From NCBI GenBank assembly GCA_002402025.1, contig NVUU01000135.1:1-5562 (forward strand): DNA of 5,562 bases. The letters run 5' to 3'. Origin of the DNA: Candidatus Aerophobota bacterium (GTDB lineage Bacteria > Chlamydiota > Chlamydiia > Chlamydiales > GCA-2402025). This document shows positions 1 to 5,562 of the stretch, piece after piece. Under the pieces are notes generated by a model that had not been told where the DNA came from, searched no databases, and saw only the letters and a program-made list of their open reading frames with translations. The position numbers and the translations under genes are program-made. Every line of letters begins with the position of its first letter. Position 1 is the first letter of the stretch.

Positions 1-494
1 ATAGAACTTTTGAGAACATTCTTGTGGATTCAACAGGTAAGCTTCACCTAATCGATCAAGGGAGATGTCTCGGAGTGCATATGTACGGCGGTCCTGCAGT
101 AAGAGGAGACTTTCACGAGGCTATGCTAAATTCTGATTTAGTATCTCATCCTGCATGCAAGATACCTTCAGATCCCAATGTGATAAGAGAATTTGAAAAG
201 ATAAACACAAAAGAGGTTGAAAAAAGGCTTCTTGAACTTGGACTCTCTGATATGGAAATTAAACCCATGCTCACAAGACATAAAGTGATGTGCCATGCTC
301 TTAAGAAAGGATACACCGTTCATGAAGTGGCCATGCTCATCAAACAAAAAACAACAAAACTCATGAGAACTGCAGCCTCTCGGCAAGGTGCTAAATTTAA
401 TCCAAAAAAATTCCAAACAGATCTTGCTAAGCTCTTTTTTATAGCAGTCGATAAAGGTGAACATAAAGCGTCTACAAAAAAGGTGATTAGATAA
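1..494 (+). CDS. C-terminal part of a PI3/PI4-kinase-fold-like protein (5' truncated)
   Basis: The reading frame is open from the left edge (first full codon at base 3) to a TAA at 492-494, so the gene begins upstream. A GTG at 24 is only an internal valine codon. The first visible residues read RTFENILVD, and a LIDQG motif follows 8 residues later. In PI3/PI4-kinase-like and related atypical kinases, a D-R-x-x-x-N catalytic loop is followed by an Asp that binds metal (D-F-G or D-N-G type). Here N would be the loop Asn and D of IDQG the metal ligand. The codon before RTFEN is split by the edge and ends in AT, which fits GAT (Asp) but is not proven. The remaining ~135 residues are basic and mostly helical by composition, with no transmembrane segment. 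The substrate (lipid, protein or none) cannot be told. A HipA-like kinase or a host-directed effector are alternatives. It is probably co-transcribed with the gene starting 5 bases downstream. Confidence 0.55.
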   Translation, partial: RTFENILVDSTGKLHLIDQGRCLGVHMYGGPAVRGDFHEAMLNSDLVSHPACKIPSDPNVIREFEKINTKEVEKRLLELGLSDMEIKPMLTRHKVMCHALKKGYTVHEVAMLIKQKTTKLMRTAASRQGAKFNPKKFQTDLAKLFFIAVDKGEHKASTKKVIR

Positions 495-499
495 AACCT

Positions 500-823
500 A
501 TGAACAAGAAAAATGCTCCAAACTTATATAGACCTATCAAGTTCTTTAGAAAAAAAGATCATCATACTCTTGTGAGTTTCAAAAATGGTCTCAAAGGAAA
601 AGACAACAAAAAAACAAATGTTATCTTTTCAAAAGAGTATTATTTTCTAAACGACCATTTCAAAGACTTTGGACTCTCTCTTGTGAAAATACGATTGTTT
701 TTTCCTGAAATACAAGACTATCCTATCACCACCAACCATCCTCTTTTTGGAGAATATTTTTATAAAGTTTATTTTCTTTATGAACTTGGAGAAGAAAAGT
801 TCGATTGGGAGTATATGGACTAA
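500..823 (+). CDS. hypothetical small protein, 107 aa
   Basis: I do not recognise this protein. It begins with ATG five bases after the stop of the kinase-like gene and ends with TAA at 821-823, so the two genes are probably one transcript. The only Shine-Dalgarno-like sequence nearby is AGGTGA at 481-486, 13 bases before the ATG. That is too far to be efficient, so initiation may be coupled to upstream translation. The N-terminal half is very rich in Lys and Asn (MNKKNAPN, FRKKDHH, KGKDNKK). The C-terminal half is rich in aromatic and acidic residues (FGEYFYKVYF, then FDWEYMD at the end). It has no signal peptide, no transmembrane segment and no cysteine. Its aromatic beta-strand-like pattern suggests a folded cytoplasmic domain. 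A role as a partner or regulator of the kinase-like protein is suggested only by position. Confidence 0.7.
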   Translation: MNKKNAPNLYRPIKFFRKKDHHTLVSFKNGLKGKDNKKTNVIFSKEYYFLNDHFKDFGLSLVKIRLFFPEIQDYPITTNHPLFGEYFYKVYFLYELGEEKFDWEYMD

Positions 824-836
824 AAATAGTTTTTTC

Positions 837-867
837 TTGACTGTTTAGCGCTTTAATAACATATAGA
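837..867 (+). promoter_or_regulatory. candidate sigma-70-type promoter of the channel gene
   Basis: TTGACT at 837-842 (5 of 6 to the -35 consensus) starts 13 bases after the preceding stop codon. TATAGA at 862-867 (4 of 6 to the -10 consensus) follows with a 19-bp spacer, which is longer than the ideal 17. CATATA at 860-865 would give 17 bp but is a worse match. The start codon at 898 would leave a leader of about 25 bases, with AGGG at 884-887 as a modest ribosome-binding site. This is a consensus match by eye only. Confidence 0.4.
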
Positions 868-897
868 AGAGAAGTTGTATGTTAGGGCGTTATAAAC

Positions 898-1659
898 ATG
901 GCAAAGAAAATAAAGACTCTTGAAGCTAAACCAACCTTAGTTACTTTTTGTAGCAAGTACTTCAATCTACTTCTGATTTTTTTGATCTTACTTTTTGTGT
1001 TTAGACCCTACAATAGAAGCGGTGTTTATATTGGGATATGGCAGCTTTGTTTTATTGGTGTATTTATATCTTCGATCTTTAACTGCCGTCACCACAAAAG
1101 CATAAAAACCTTAGCAACAGCCGTTGCGATACCAGCGCTCCTTTGTAACTGGTTTGCTCATTTTTACATGATTACCTCTCTTGAACTTACTCATTTAATA
1201 CTCACATTTATATTTATTTGCATATGTGTAGGGTCCATTATCTCAAGGGTAATCCTTAACGCAAAAGTCACCCTTGAAACTCTAAGAGGTGTCGTTTGTG
1301 TGTACTTTATGATCGCCTTTGGTTTTTCATACTTATATCTGCTTATTGAATACTGGGTGCCTGGATCATTCTACTTTATTGAAGGTATTATTAAACTCCC
1401 CTCAAATACCATACTAAATCATAATCACATACTTTCAGAATCTATATTCTACAGTTTTGTCACTCTTTTAACGATTGGCTTTGGAAACATACATGCTATT
1501 TCTGATATTGCTCAAACAGCAACAATCCTTGAAGGGATGCTAGGACAATTTTACATCGCGATTTTAGTATCAAGAATCATCTCAGTATACTCGTTCTACT
1601 CACATAAAGATGAGGTAGAGCCTGTCGCCTTCTCCTCGGATCATGAGGATCACACCTAG
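898..1659 (+). CDS. six-TM potassium-channel-like membrane protein (Ion_trans_2-type pore)
   Basis: This 253-residue protein is predicted to be an inner-membrane ion channel. Hydrophobic segments lie at about residues 22-36, 43-61, 72-91, 98-118, 130-150 and 207-231. The last two flank a pore loop at about 181-198 containing TIGFG (192-196), the K+ selectivity filter in its TxGFG form. The pore helix (SIFYSFVTLL) and the following LEGMLGQFYIAILVSRII are typical of bacterial two-TM-pore channels that carry extra N-terminal helices. The filter is followed by Asn197 where many K+ channels have Asp. The fourth hydrophobic segment has no regular array of arginines, so voltage gating is unlikely. 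The C-terminal tail is only about 22 residues, acidic and His-containing (DHEDHT), with no RCK or cyclic-nucleotide-binding domain. The start is chosen for AGGG 10 bases upstream and the MAKKIK N-terminus. Family assignment is firm; ion selectivity and gating are inferred. Confidence 0.85.
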   Translation: MAKKIKTLEAKPTLVTFCSKYFNLLLIFLILLFVFRPYNRSGVYIGIWQLCFIGVFISSIFNCRHHKSIKTLATAVAIPALLCNWFAHFYMITSLELTHLILTFIFICICVGSIISRVILNAKVTLETLRGVVCVYFMIAFGFSYLYLLIEYWVPGSFYFIEGIIKLPSNTILNHNHILSESIFYSFVTLLTIGFGNIHAISDIAQTATILEGMLGQFYIAILVSRIISVYSFYSHKDEVEPVAFSSDHEDHT

Positions 1660-1669
1660 CGTGATACTC
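1645..1669. terminator. imperfect hairpin centred on convergent stop codons, possible bidirectional terminator
   Basis: GAGGATCAC (1645-1653) pairs with GTGATACTC (1661-1669) at 8 of 9 positions, the mismatch being G1648/A1666. The 7-base loop ACCTAGC holds the CTAG in which both flanking genes stop. Neither side has a run of T, so it is not a classic intrinsic terminator. A perfect 12-bp palindrome, CTCTTCGAAGAG (1667-1678), follows directly. A role in ending or limiting read-through from both sides is inferred from position. Confidence 0.3.
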
Positions 1670-2390
1670 TTCGAAGAGAACCTTTTCCTCTTATCGTGTG
1701 CTTAAGCGTCTTTGGATTGCCAATATACGAAACGGATCCATTCCCAGAAATTGACACTATGAGCTTTTGAGAAACTTTAAGCATTGCTTTTCCGTTTCCA
1801 TGGATATCAATTTCAACAGAATTACTCGCAAGTTTCGATGCATTGAAGGTTGCATTGCCATGCATCGCTATACTTTGTTTTTGCGCCGTGCCTTTAAGAT
1901 TAAAATGGGCATTACCGTGGATGTTTATAACAAGCTCTTGAAGGATAAGATCTCCTTTCACTTTCGCATTGCCATGAGTCTCAATGATTAGCTTTTGAGT
2001 GCTTATGCCTTTTAGATTACAATTTGCATCTCCCTTTAGTTTGAGCTGCTGCAAATTTTTTGCTGTCACATATAAGGTAATAGGACCAATATTTTTGAGA
2101 CCAATTTGCAAGCCCTTCGGCTGAACTGTTAGATCTCCCGCGCTTGCACTCACTTTAATCTCTCTTAGTGAAGCCTCATTACCTACAATGCGGTATTCAT
2201 TTACAGTTCCCTGTTTTATAATCACGCAACCTGGAACTTTAAAGACGACTTCATCAAGAAAATTCAACCGAACCACTCTTGTATCAATAGCTTCTTCTTT
2301 TGGTGGTTCGCATGGGGCTTTTTCTGTCTCTTCTGCCTGCAGAAAAAGTGACGTAGATAATAACAAAATTGATAATAAGAACCTCTTCAT
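1656..2390 (-). CDS. secreted head-GIN-domain (DUF2807-like) repeat protein
   Basis: The chosen start at 2390 gives 244 residues. It follows AGAGGTGATC, an excellent match to the 16S anti-Shine-Dalgarno sequence, whereas an in-frame ATG at 2408 has no such site. The N-terminus MKRFLLSILLLSTSLFLQA is a Sec signal peptide, with likely cleavage after residue 19 before EETEK. The mature protein should be periplasmic, outer-membrane-associated or secreted. From about residue 34 it resembles head-GIN/DUF2807 proteins, predicted beta-helical folds with G-N-G/G-N-A turns. GDAN at 120, HGNA at 139, 158 and 177, HGNG at 197 and SGNG at 215, with a last GKGS at 235, recur every 18-20 residues between beta-strand-like stretches. 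Only two cysteines remain after cleavage besides one in GDANC. No catalytic motif is evident. The family's function is not well defined; an adhesive or structural envelope role is a guess. Confidence 0.82.
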   Translation of the reverse strand: MKRFLLSILLLSTSLFLQAEETEKAPCEPPKEEAIDTRVVRLNFLDEVVFKVPGCVIIKQGTVNEYRIVGNEASLREIKVSASAGDLTVQPKGLQIGLKNIGPITLYVTAKNLQQLKLKGDANCNLKGISTQKLIIETHGNAKVKGDLILQELVINIHGNAHFNLKGTAQKQSIAMHGNATFNASKLASNSVEIDIHGNGKAMLKVSQKLIVSISGNGSVSYIGNPKTLKHTIRGKGSLRRVSR

Positions 2391-2392
2391 GA

Positions 2393-2400
2393 TCACCTCT
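2393..2400 (-). promoter_or_regulatory. strong ribosome-binding site deciding the start of the head-GIN gene
   Basis: On the minus strand AGAGGTGA is followed by TC and the ATG at 2390. The full stretch AGAGGTGATC matches the complement of the 16S rRNA 3' end at nine of ten bases. It favours the start at 2390 over the ATG at 2408, which lies upstream of this site. Confidence 0.75.
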
Positions 2401-2430
2401 CGGGACATTGTGTTTTCTATCTATATTTTT

Positions 2431-2459
2431 ATTATAACCTTAAGTTGAAAAAAACTGAA
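2431..2459 (-). promoter_or_regulatory. candidate promoter of the head-GIN gene
   Basis: On the minus strand a perfect TATAAT lies at 2436-2431. The best -35 at a 17-bp spacing is the weak TTCAGT (2459-2454). The leader to the start codon at 2390 would be about 35 bases and contains the strong ribosome-binding site. The -10 is convincing; the weak -35 leaves open a need for an activator or another sigma factor. Confidence 0.45.
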
Positions 2460-2473
2460 ATAAGAATTACATT
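2445..2473 (+). promoter_or_regulatory. candidate promoter of the cyclase operon
   Basis: TTGAAA (2445-2450) and TACATT (2468-2473) are separated by 17 bp and match the sigma-70 -35 and -10 consensus at 5 of 6 and 4 of 6 positions. The leader to the ATG at 2500 would be about 20 bases and shows no good Shine-Dalgarno sequence. The element interleaves with the divergent promoter of the minus-strand gene, so the two could interfere or share a regulator. Confidence 0.35.
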
Positions 2474-2499
2474 CAAATTAAAGTTACAACGACTAAAAT

Positions 2500-4011
2500 A
2501 TGAAATATCGCACGAAACTTTTTCTTACGTTTTCTCTTCTTGTGTTTATTAGTACATCTATCGCTCTTGTTACTCTATATGCAGAAAGCTCGAAATTATT
2601 ATTTACGCAAATAAGAGGAGAGCTACTCTCCATTGCTGTAACTACTGCAGCATCTATCAATGGGGATGAAGTTGAATCATTTCAAACAAAGCAAAGCGTA
2701 AACACTTCTTCTTACAAAAAAATCGATAACAAGCTTAGATTTATACGAGATGCGAATAGACGTCCAAATTTATACATACAATATCTCTACATTATAAGGC
2801 CTGAAAAAGCAAGCAACCACTATGTTTTTGTCATGGATCCTGAAGAGAATCCCGATAAGATATCTCATTATGATGACCTCTTTCCTACAATGGAAGAGCT
2901 CTATCAAAATGAAGATAGACCTTTTGTTGAATCTAAACTTACCTATGATCACTGGGGAAAATGGATTTCTGCTTTTGCTCCTATTTATAATACTCAAGGT
3001 AATGTTGTTGCAACACTTGGTGTAGATGTTAGCATAGAAGAAGTTAGATCAAAGATGCATACTTTGATTCTCTATGGCATTATCGCGCTTGTCACAGCAC
3101 TCATTATTTCAATCATCATAGCGCACCTTCTAGCAAAACTTGTTACAAATTCTCTATCAATGCTTGTTGAAACTGTTAATGAAATTGGGGGCGGTGATTT
3201 AAAGTCTCGGTCCCATTTAGAGTCTAATGATGAATTTGATGAGCTCGCCTCTGCGATCAATGCGATGGCGCGAGGTCTCGAGGAAAGAGAGAGACTAAAA
3301 CTCGGCTTTGCAAGATATGTTTCTCAGTATGTTCTCGAAAAAATCTTAAAGTCCGAAGTCCCAGCAAACTTCGAAGGTGAAAGAAGAAGGCTCACTATAT
3401 TTTTCTCAGACATACGCTCATTTACTAAAATTTCGGAAAATCTCGCTCCAGAAGCTATCGTTTCTCTGCTCAATCAATATTTTGAGCGAATGATCTCCGT
3501 GATCTTCCAGCATAATGGAACTCTTGATAAATTCATCGGTGATGGAATCATGGCGGAGTTCGGAGCTCCGCTTGAAGACAAAAACCAGGAACTTCATGCA
3601 GTAAGAGCTGCCCTTGATATGCAAATTGAAATCGAGAAGCTTGCAGCGAAATGGCATGAAATGGGAATGCCTGAGATCTCTGTTGGTATGGGTATACATA
3701 CTGGTTATGCTATTGTTGGAAATATTGGATCCGAAATTCGTATGGAATATACAGCTGTTGGTGATGCTGTGAATGTTGCGGCAAGACTTGAAAAAAGCAC
3801 AAAAAAACTAAACAAAAAAATCGTTATCTCTGAAGAAACCTATAAAGCAATTAAACATCTTGATGAGTTCGTCTTTGAAGATCTTGGTGAAGTATCCCTT
3901 CCTGGAAGAGAGCAGTATATTCATAGTTATGCTATAGATTATAAGGTGCAAAAAAATACTTCAGTTCCGGGAGATCATGGAAAGCCAGTCGAAACGCCAA
4001 CAAATACATGA
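2500..4011 (+). CDS. membrane-bound class III adenylate cyclase (Cache-HAMP-cyclase)
   Basis: This 503-residue sensor cyclase should convert ATP to cAMP in the cytoplasm in response to a periplasmic signal. Order: TM helix about 7-27; periplasmic region about 28-187 with a Cache-like signature (DHWGKW at 150-155, then FAPIY and LGVDVS at 174-178); TM helix about 188-210; HAMP about 211-264; a linker helix (RYVSQYVLEKIL, 272-283); the cyclase domain about 295-480; and a short polar tail. Catalytic residues are complete: metal-binding D304 (FFSDIRSFT) and D348 (KFIGDG), base-selecting K344 and T418 (MEYTAVGD), and transition-state N425 and R429 (VNVAAR). The Lys/Thr pair is that of class IIIb adenylate cyclases rather than guanylate cyclases. 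A complete catalytic set in one chain implies a homodimer with two active sites. The start codon has no clear Shine-Dalgarno site, but MKYRTKLFL gives a normal basic N-terminus before the first TM helix. It leads a tight operon with a Nudix hydrolase. The ligand is unknown. Confidence 0.93.
   Translation: MKYRTKLFLTFSLLVFISTSIALVTLYAESSKLLFTQIRGELLSIAVTTAASINGDEVESFQTKQSVNTSSYKKIDNKLRFIRDANRRPNLYIQYLYIIRPEKASNHYVFVMDPEENPDKISHYDDLFPTMEELYQNEDRPFVESKLTYDHWGKWISAFAPIYNTQGNVVATLGVDVSIEEVRSKMHTLILYGIIALVTALIISIIIAHLLAKLVTNSLSMLVETVNEIGGGDLKSRSHLESNDEFDELASAINAMARGLEERERLKLGFARYVSQYVLEKILKSEVPANFEGERRRLTIFFSDIRSFTKISENLAPEAIVSLLNQYFERMISVIFQHNGTLDKFIGDGIMAEFGAPLEDKNQELHAVRAALDMQIEIEKLAAKWHEMGMPEISVGMGIHTGYAIVGNIGSEIRMEYTAVGDAVNVAARLEKSTKKLNKKIVISEETYKAIKHLDEFVFEDLGEVSLPGREQYIHSYAIDYKVQKNTSVPGDHGKPVETPTNT
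3969..3973 (+). promoter_or_regulatory. ribosome-binding site of the Nudix gene inside the cyclase gene
   Basis: GGGAG sits three bases before the ATG at 3977, a short but usable spacing. It supports starting the Nudix protein 35 bases before the cyclase gene ends. No other in-frame ATG is available before residue 56, which lies too close to the Nudix core. Confidence 0.5.
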
Positions 4012-4546
4012 AGAAAATTCTCTTATAAGCAGCAAGACTATCTATAAAGGCAGTCTTATCACTGTTCGAAATGACAAAGTAAAAGGTCTTGGTGATGCCA
4101 TACACGACTATGACATCATTGAACATCCTGGCGCGGTCGTAATGGTTCCTGTTGATAGCAACGGCTACCTTCATCTTGTAAAACAATATAGAAGAGCTTC
4201 AAAAAAAATTCTTTTAGAATTGCCTGCTGGAACCCTAGAAAAAAATGAAGAACCTATATATTGTGCACAAAGAGAACTACAAGAAGAGATAGGCTTCAAA
4301 GCTAAGAAAATTACACCCCTTGGCGGTTTTTATACGGCTCCTGGTTTTTGTGATGAGTACTTGTACCTTTTTTTGGCAGAAGAGTTAGAAGAAAGCTCGC
4401 TTGATGGAGATGATAGCGAAATGATTGATTGCGTCACACTCACTTTAAATGAAGCTCTTAATCTCATTGAAGAAGGCGAGATCGTGGACGCAAAAACGAT
4501 ATGTGGGATCTATCGCTATTTGAGAATAAAAGATACTTGTAAGTAA
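3977..4546 (+). CDS. Nudix hydrolase, ADP-ribose pyrophosphatase type
   Basis: This 189-residue cytoplasmic enzyme is predicted to hydrolyse ADP-ribose to AMP and ribose 5-phosphate, or a related nucleotide-sugar diphosphate. The Nudix box is perfect at residues 85-107: G85, E91, then REL-Q-EE-I-GF at 99-107 (GX5EX7REUXEEXGU), supplying the metal-binding glutamates E100, E103 and E104. The N-terminal strand region (IYKGSLITVRND) and VKQYRR at 68-73 fit the ADP-ribose pyrophosphatase subfamily (NudF-like). So does the GGFYTAPGFCDE segment just after the box, with P122 at the position linked to ADP-ribose preference. Length is usual for the family. The start overlaps the cyclase gene by 35 bases and the next gene begins 11 bases after the stop, so translation is probably coupled. 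Substrate preference is inferred from motifs; GDP-mannose or other dinucleotide substrates are possible. Confidence 0.92.
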   Translation: MESQSKRQQIHEENSLISSKTIYKGSLITVRNDKVKGLGDAIHDYDIIEHPGAVVMVPVDSNGYLHLVKQYRRASKKILLELPAGTLEKNEEPIYCAQRELQEEIGFKAKKITPLGGFYTAPGFCDEYLYLFLAEELEESSLDGDDSEMIDCVTLTLNEALNLIEEGEIVDAKTICGIYRYLRIKDTCK

Positions 4547-4557
4547 ACAGGAAACTC

Positions 4558-5562
4558 ATGCAAGAAATAACTCCATATAAAAAGAAGAGCTATTGGTATG
4601 TATACCTCGTACTCATTATAGTTGTGCTATTTTTAGTAGGGGCTTTTTGTATTCCAACATTTCTGTCTTCTACTTCTGGTAAAAATTTCATTCAAAACTC
4701 CCTCTCCAAAAAACTTAGCGGCTCAGTTGAAATAGAAAATATTGAATTCTCATGGTTTGACTCCCAAAAAATCACTGGCTTGGACTATGAATCTCACGAC
4801 AGATCTATCTCATTTAGCTTCGAAGAACTTACAATAGAAGAAAGTCTTTTCTCTCTACTCACAGGCAGTCGAAGTAAAGCCCTTACAAACCTGAAAGAGC
4901 CCGTATTAAAAGTTGATCTCTCTTCCAGACTTTTAAACGAAACAAGAAACGATAGAACTTCGTACCTTGCTATTCTTCTTCAAAACATACACATCGAAGA
5001 TGGTTATCTTTATGTGATTGGAAAAGAAAAACAAAATGTTCAGTATACAAATCTCTTTTTAGACATTCTTATCCATGACAAGAAGAATTATACTTTCTAT
5101 ACACGTTCTAAAACACAATACAATGACACCACTGGAAACTTTGAATTTAAAGGGAAATTAGAAACGAAAAAAAATCTAATACCTCTCTTTAAAAAGAAAG
5201 AATATAAAAAAATCCTGTCCCTAATCGATTACGAGATTCAGCTTTTTGCAAAAAACCTTCCAACTCTTGGACTTGATGAATTTTTCACATTCAAAGAAGC
5301 TGAAGCTGGCGGTCTTTTTAAAGAACTATTTGGACCTCTTTTAAACGTCCAAGGTAACAGCATCATTAAAAATGACACCTTTCATTTAGATATCAACCTG
5401 CAGTCACAAAATTTAAACCTTTCAACACAAACAAAACAAGTTCCTGGCTTCATTACCTTATCAAAGCCCTCAAGCATTTCACTAACACTTACACCTCAGA
5501 TTTTCTCCAAACTTAGCTATTTAACCGGCTTTGGAGAGTATCTGAAGCTTACCAAAGCTGGA
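4558..5562 (+). CDS. AsmA/TamB-like membrane-anchored envelope protein (3' truncated)
   Basis: The frame is open for 335 codons from the ATG to the right edge without a stop, so the gene continues beyond the window. AGGAA at 4549-4553 lies four bases before the ATG. A basic stretch (YKKKSYWY) precedes one strong transmembrane segment at about residues 12-32. Next come SSTSGKNFIQNSLSKKLSGSVEIE and EFSWFDSQKITGL (first stretch given in outline only: S37 to E57). This order (TM helix, then a Ser/Thr-Gly segment, an L-S-G-x-V strand, then S-W-F) is the N-terminal pattern of AsmA/DUF748-like proteins, which span the periplasm and are linked to lipid transport or outer-membrane assembly. The rest is beta-strand-like and polar. 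The N-terminus probably faces the cytoplasm with the remainder periplasmic. It is the third gene of the cyclase operon. The family call rests on pattern only. Confidence 0.65.
   Translation, partial: MQEITPYKKKSYWYVYLVLIIVVLFLVGAFCIPTFLSSTSGKNFIQNSLSKKLSGSVEIENIEFSWFDSQKITGLDYESHDRSISFSFEELTIEESLFSLLTGSRSKALTNLKEPVLKVDLSSRLLNETRNDRTSYLAILLQNIHIEDGYLYVIGKEKQNVQYTNLFLDILIHDKKNYTFYTRSKTQYNDTTGNFEFKGKLETKKNLIPLFKKKEYKKILSLIDYEIQLFAKNLPTLGLDEFFTFKEAEAGGLFKELFGPLLNVQGNSIIKNDTFHLDINLQSQNLNLSTQTKQVPGFITLSKPSSISLTLTPQIFSKLSYLTGFGEYLKLTKAG

Noticed and set aside
24..26. GTG as the true start of the first gene
   Set aside because: The frame stays open to the left edge and the residues before it (RTFENIL) are part of the kinase-like signature, so GTG is an internal Val codon.
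168..464. 98-codon open frame on the minus strand within the kinase-like gene
   Set aside because: It lies fully opposite a frame with recognisable motifs and its translation (Phe/Cys/His-rich) shows no domain; it is a shadow.
1767..1991. 74-codon plus-strand frame opposite the head-GIN gene
   Set aside because: It is antisense to the repeat region and has no ribosome-binding site or motif; the minus-strand repeat periodicity explains the coding signal.
2406..2408. Upstream ATG as start of the head-GIN protein
   Set aside because: It lacks a ribosome-binding site and would place the very strong AGAGGTGATC inside the coding region, whereas the ATG at 2390 follows it directly and begins a clean signal peptide.
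2188..2448. 86-codon plus-strand frame over the start of the head-GIN gene
   Set aside because: It is the complement of the signal peptide and early mature region, with no supporting start signal.
3784..3820. A-rich run near the cyclase C-terminus as a possible frameshift site
   Set aside because: The cyclase frame continues through it with conserved residues on both sides and no alternative product is apparent.
3932..4186. 84-codon minus-strand frame across the cyclase/Nudix overlap
   Set aside because: It is opposite two well-supported genes and has no domain signal.

Overview
The window is AT-rich (by eye under 40% G+C) and densely coding. It reads as a piece of a Gram-negative bacterial chromosome. 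The envelope-type proteins (a signal-peptide adhesin-like protein and an AsmA/TamB-like membrane-anchored protein), the eukaryote-like kinase fragment and the overall style would fit an environmental Chlamydiota or another PVC-superphylum bacterium. That assignment is an inference of low to moderate confidence; no phylogenetic marker gene is present. I see no rRNA, tRNA, CRISPR array, insertion sequence or attachment site.

Region 1 (1-823, + strand). The window opens inside a gene whose visible end carries a catalytic-loop plus metal-site signature of the PI3/PI4-kinase-like fold (RTFEN... then LIDQG). It is followed after only 5 bases by a 107-residue protein that I do not recognise. The two look co-transcribed.

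Region 2 (824-2390). A short intergenic gap with a plausible promoter leads into a six-TM K+-channel-type protein with selectivity filter TIGFG. It converges on a secreted head-GIN-type (DUF2807-like) repeat protein on the minus strand. The two genes share one CTAG: the + gene stops with TAG and the - gene stops with TAG on the opposite strand, so they overlap by four bases. That CTAG lies inside the loop of an imperfect hairpin.

Region 3 (2391-5562, + strand). A 109-bp divergent intergenic region holds candidate promoters for both flanking genes. It is followed by a tight operon: (i) a membrane-bound Cache-HAMP-class III nucleotidyl cyclase with all catalytic residues and a Lys/Thr base-selecting pair, predicted to be an adenylate cyclase; (ii) a Nudix hydrolase of the ADP-ribose pyrophosphatase type whose start lies 35 bases inside the cyclase; (iii) after 11 bases, an AsmA-like membrane-anchored protein that runs off the right edge.

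The window therefore combines second-messenger signalling (cyclase), nucleotide housekeeping (Nudix), ion transport (channel) and envelope proteins. I do not see a defined novel multi-gene system. The least explained part is the kinase-like gene with its small partner at the left edge.
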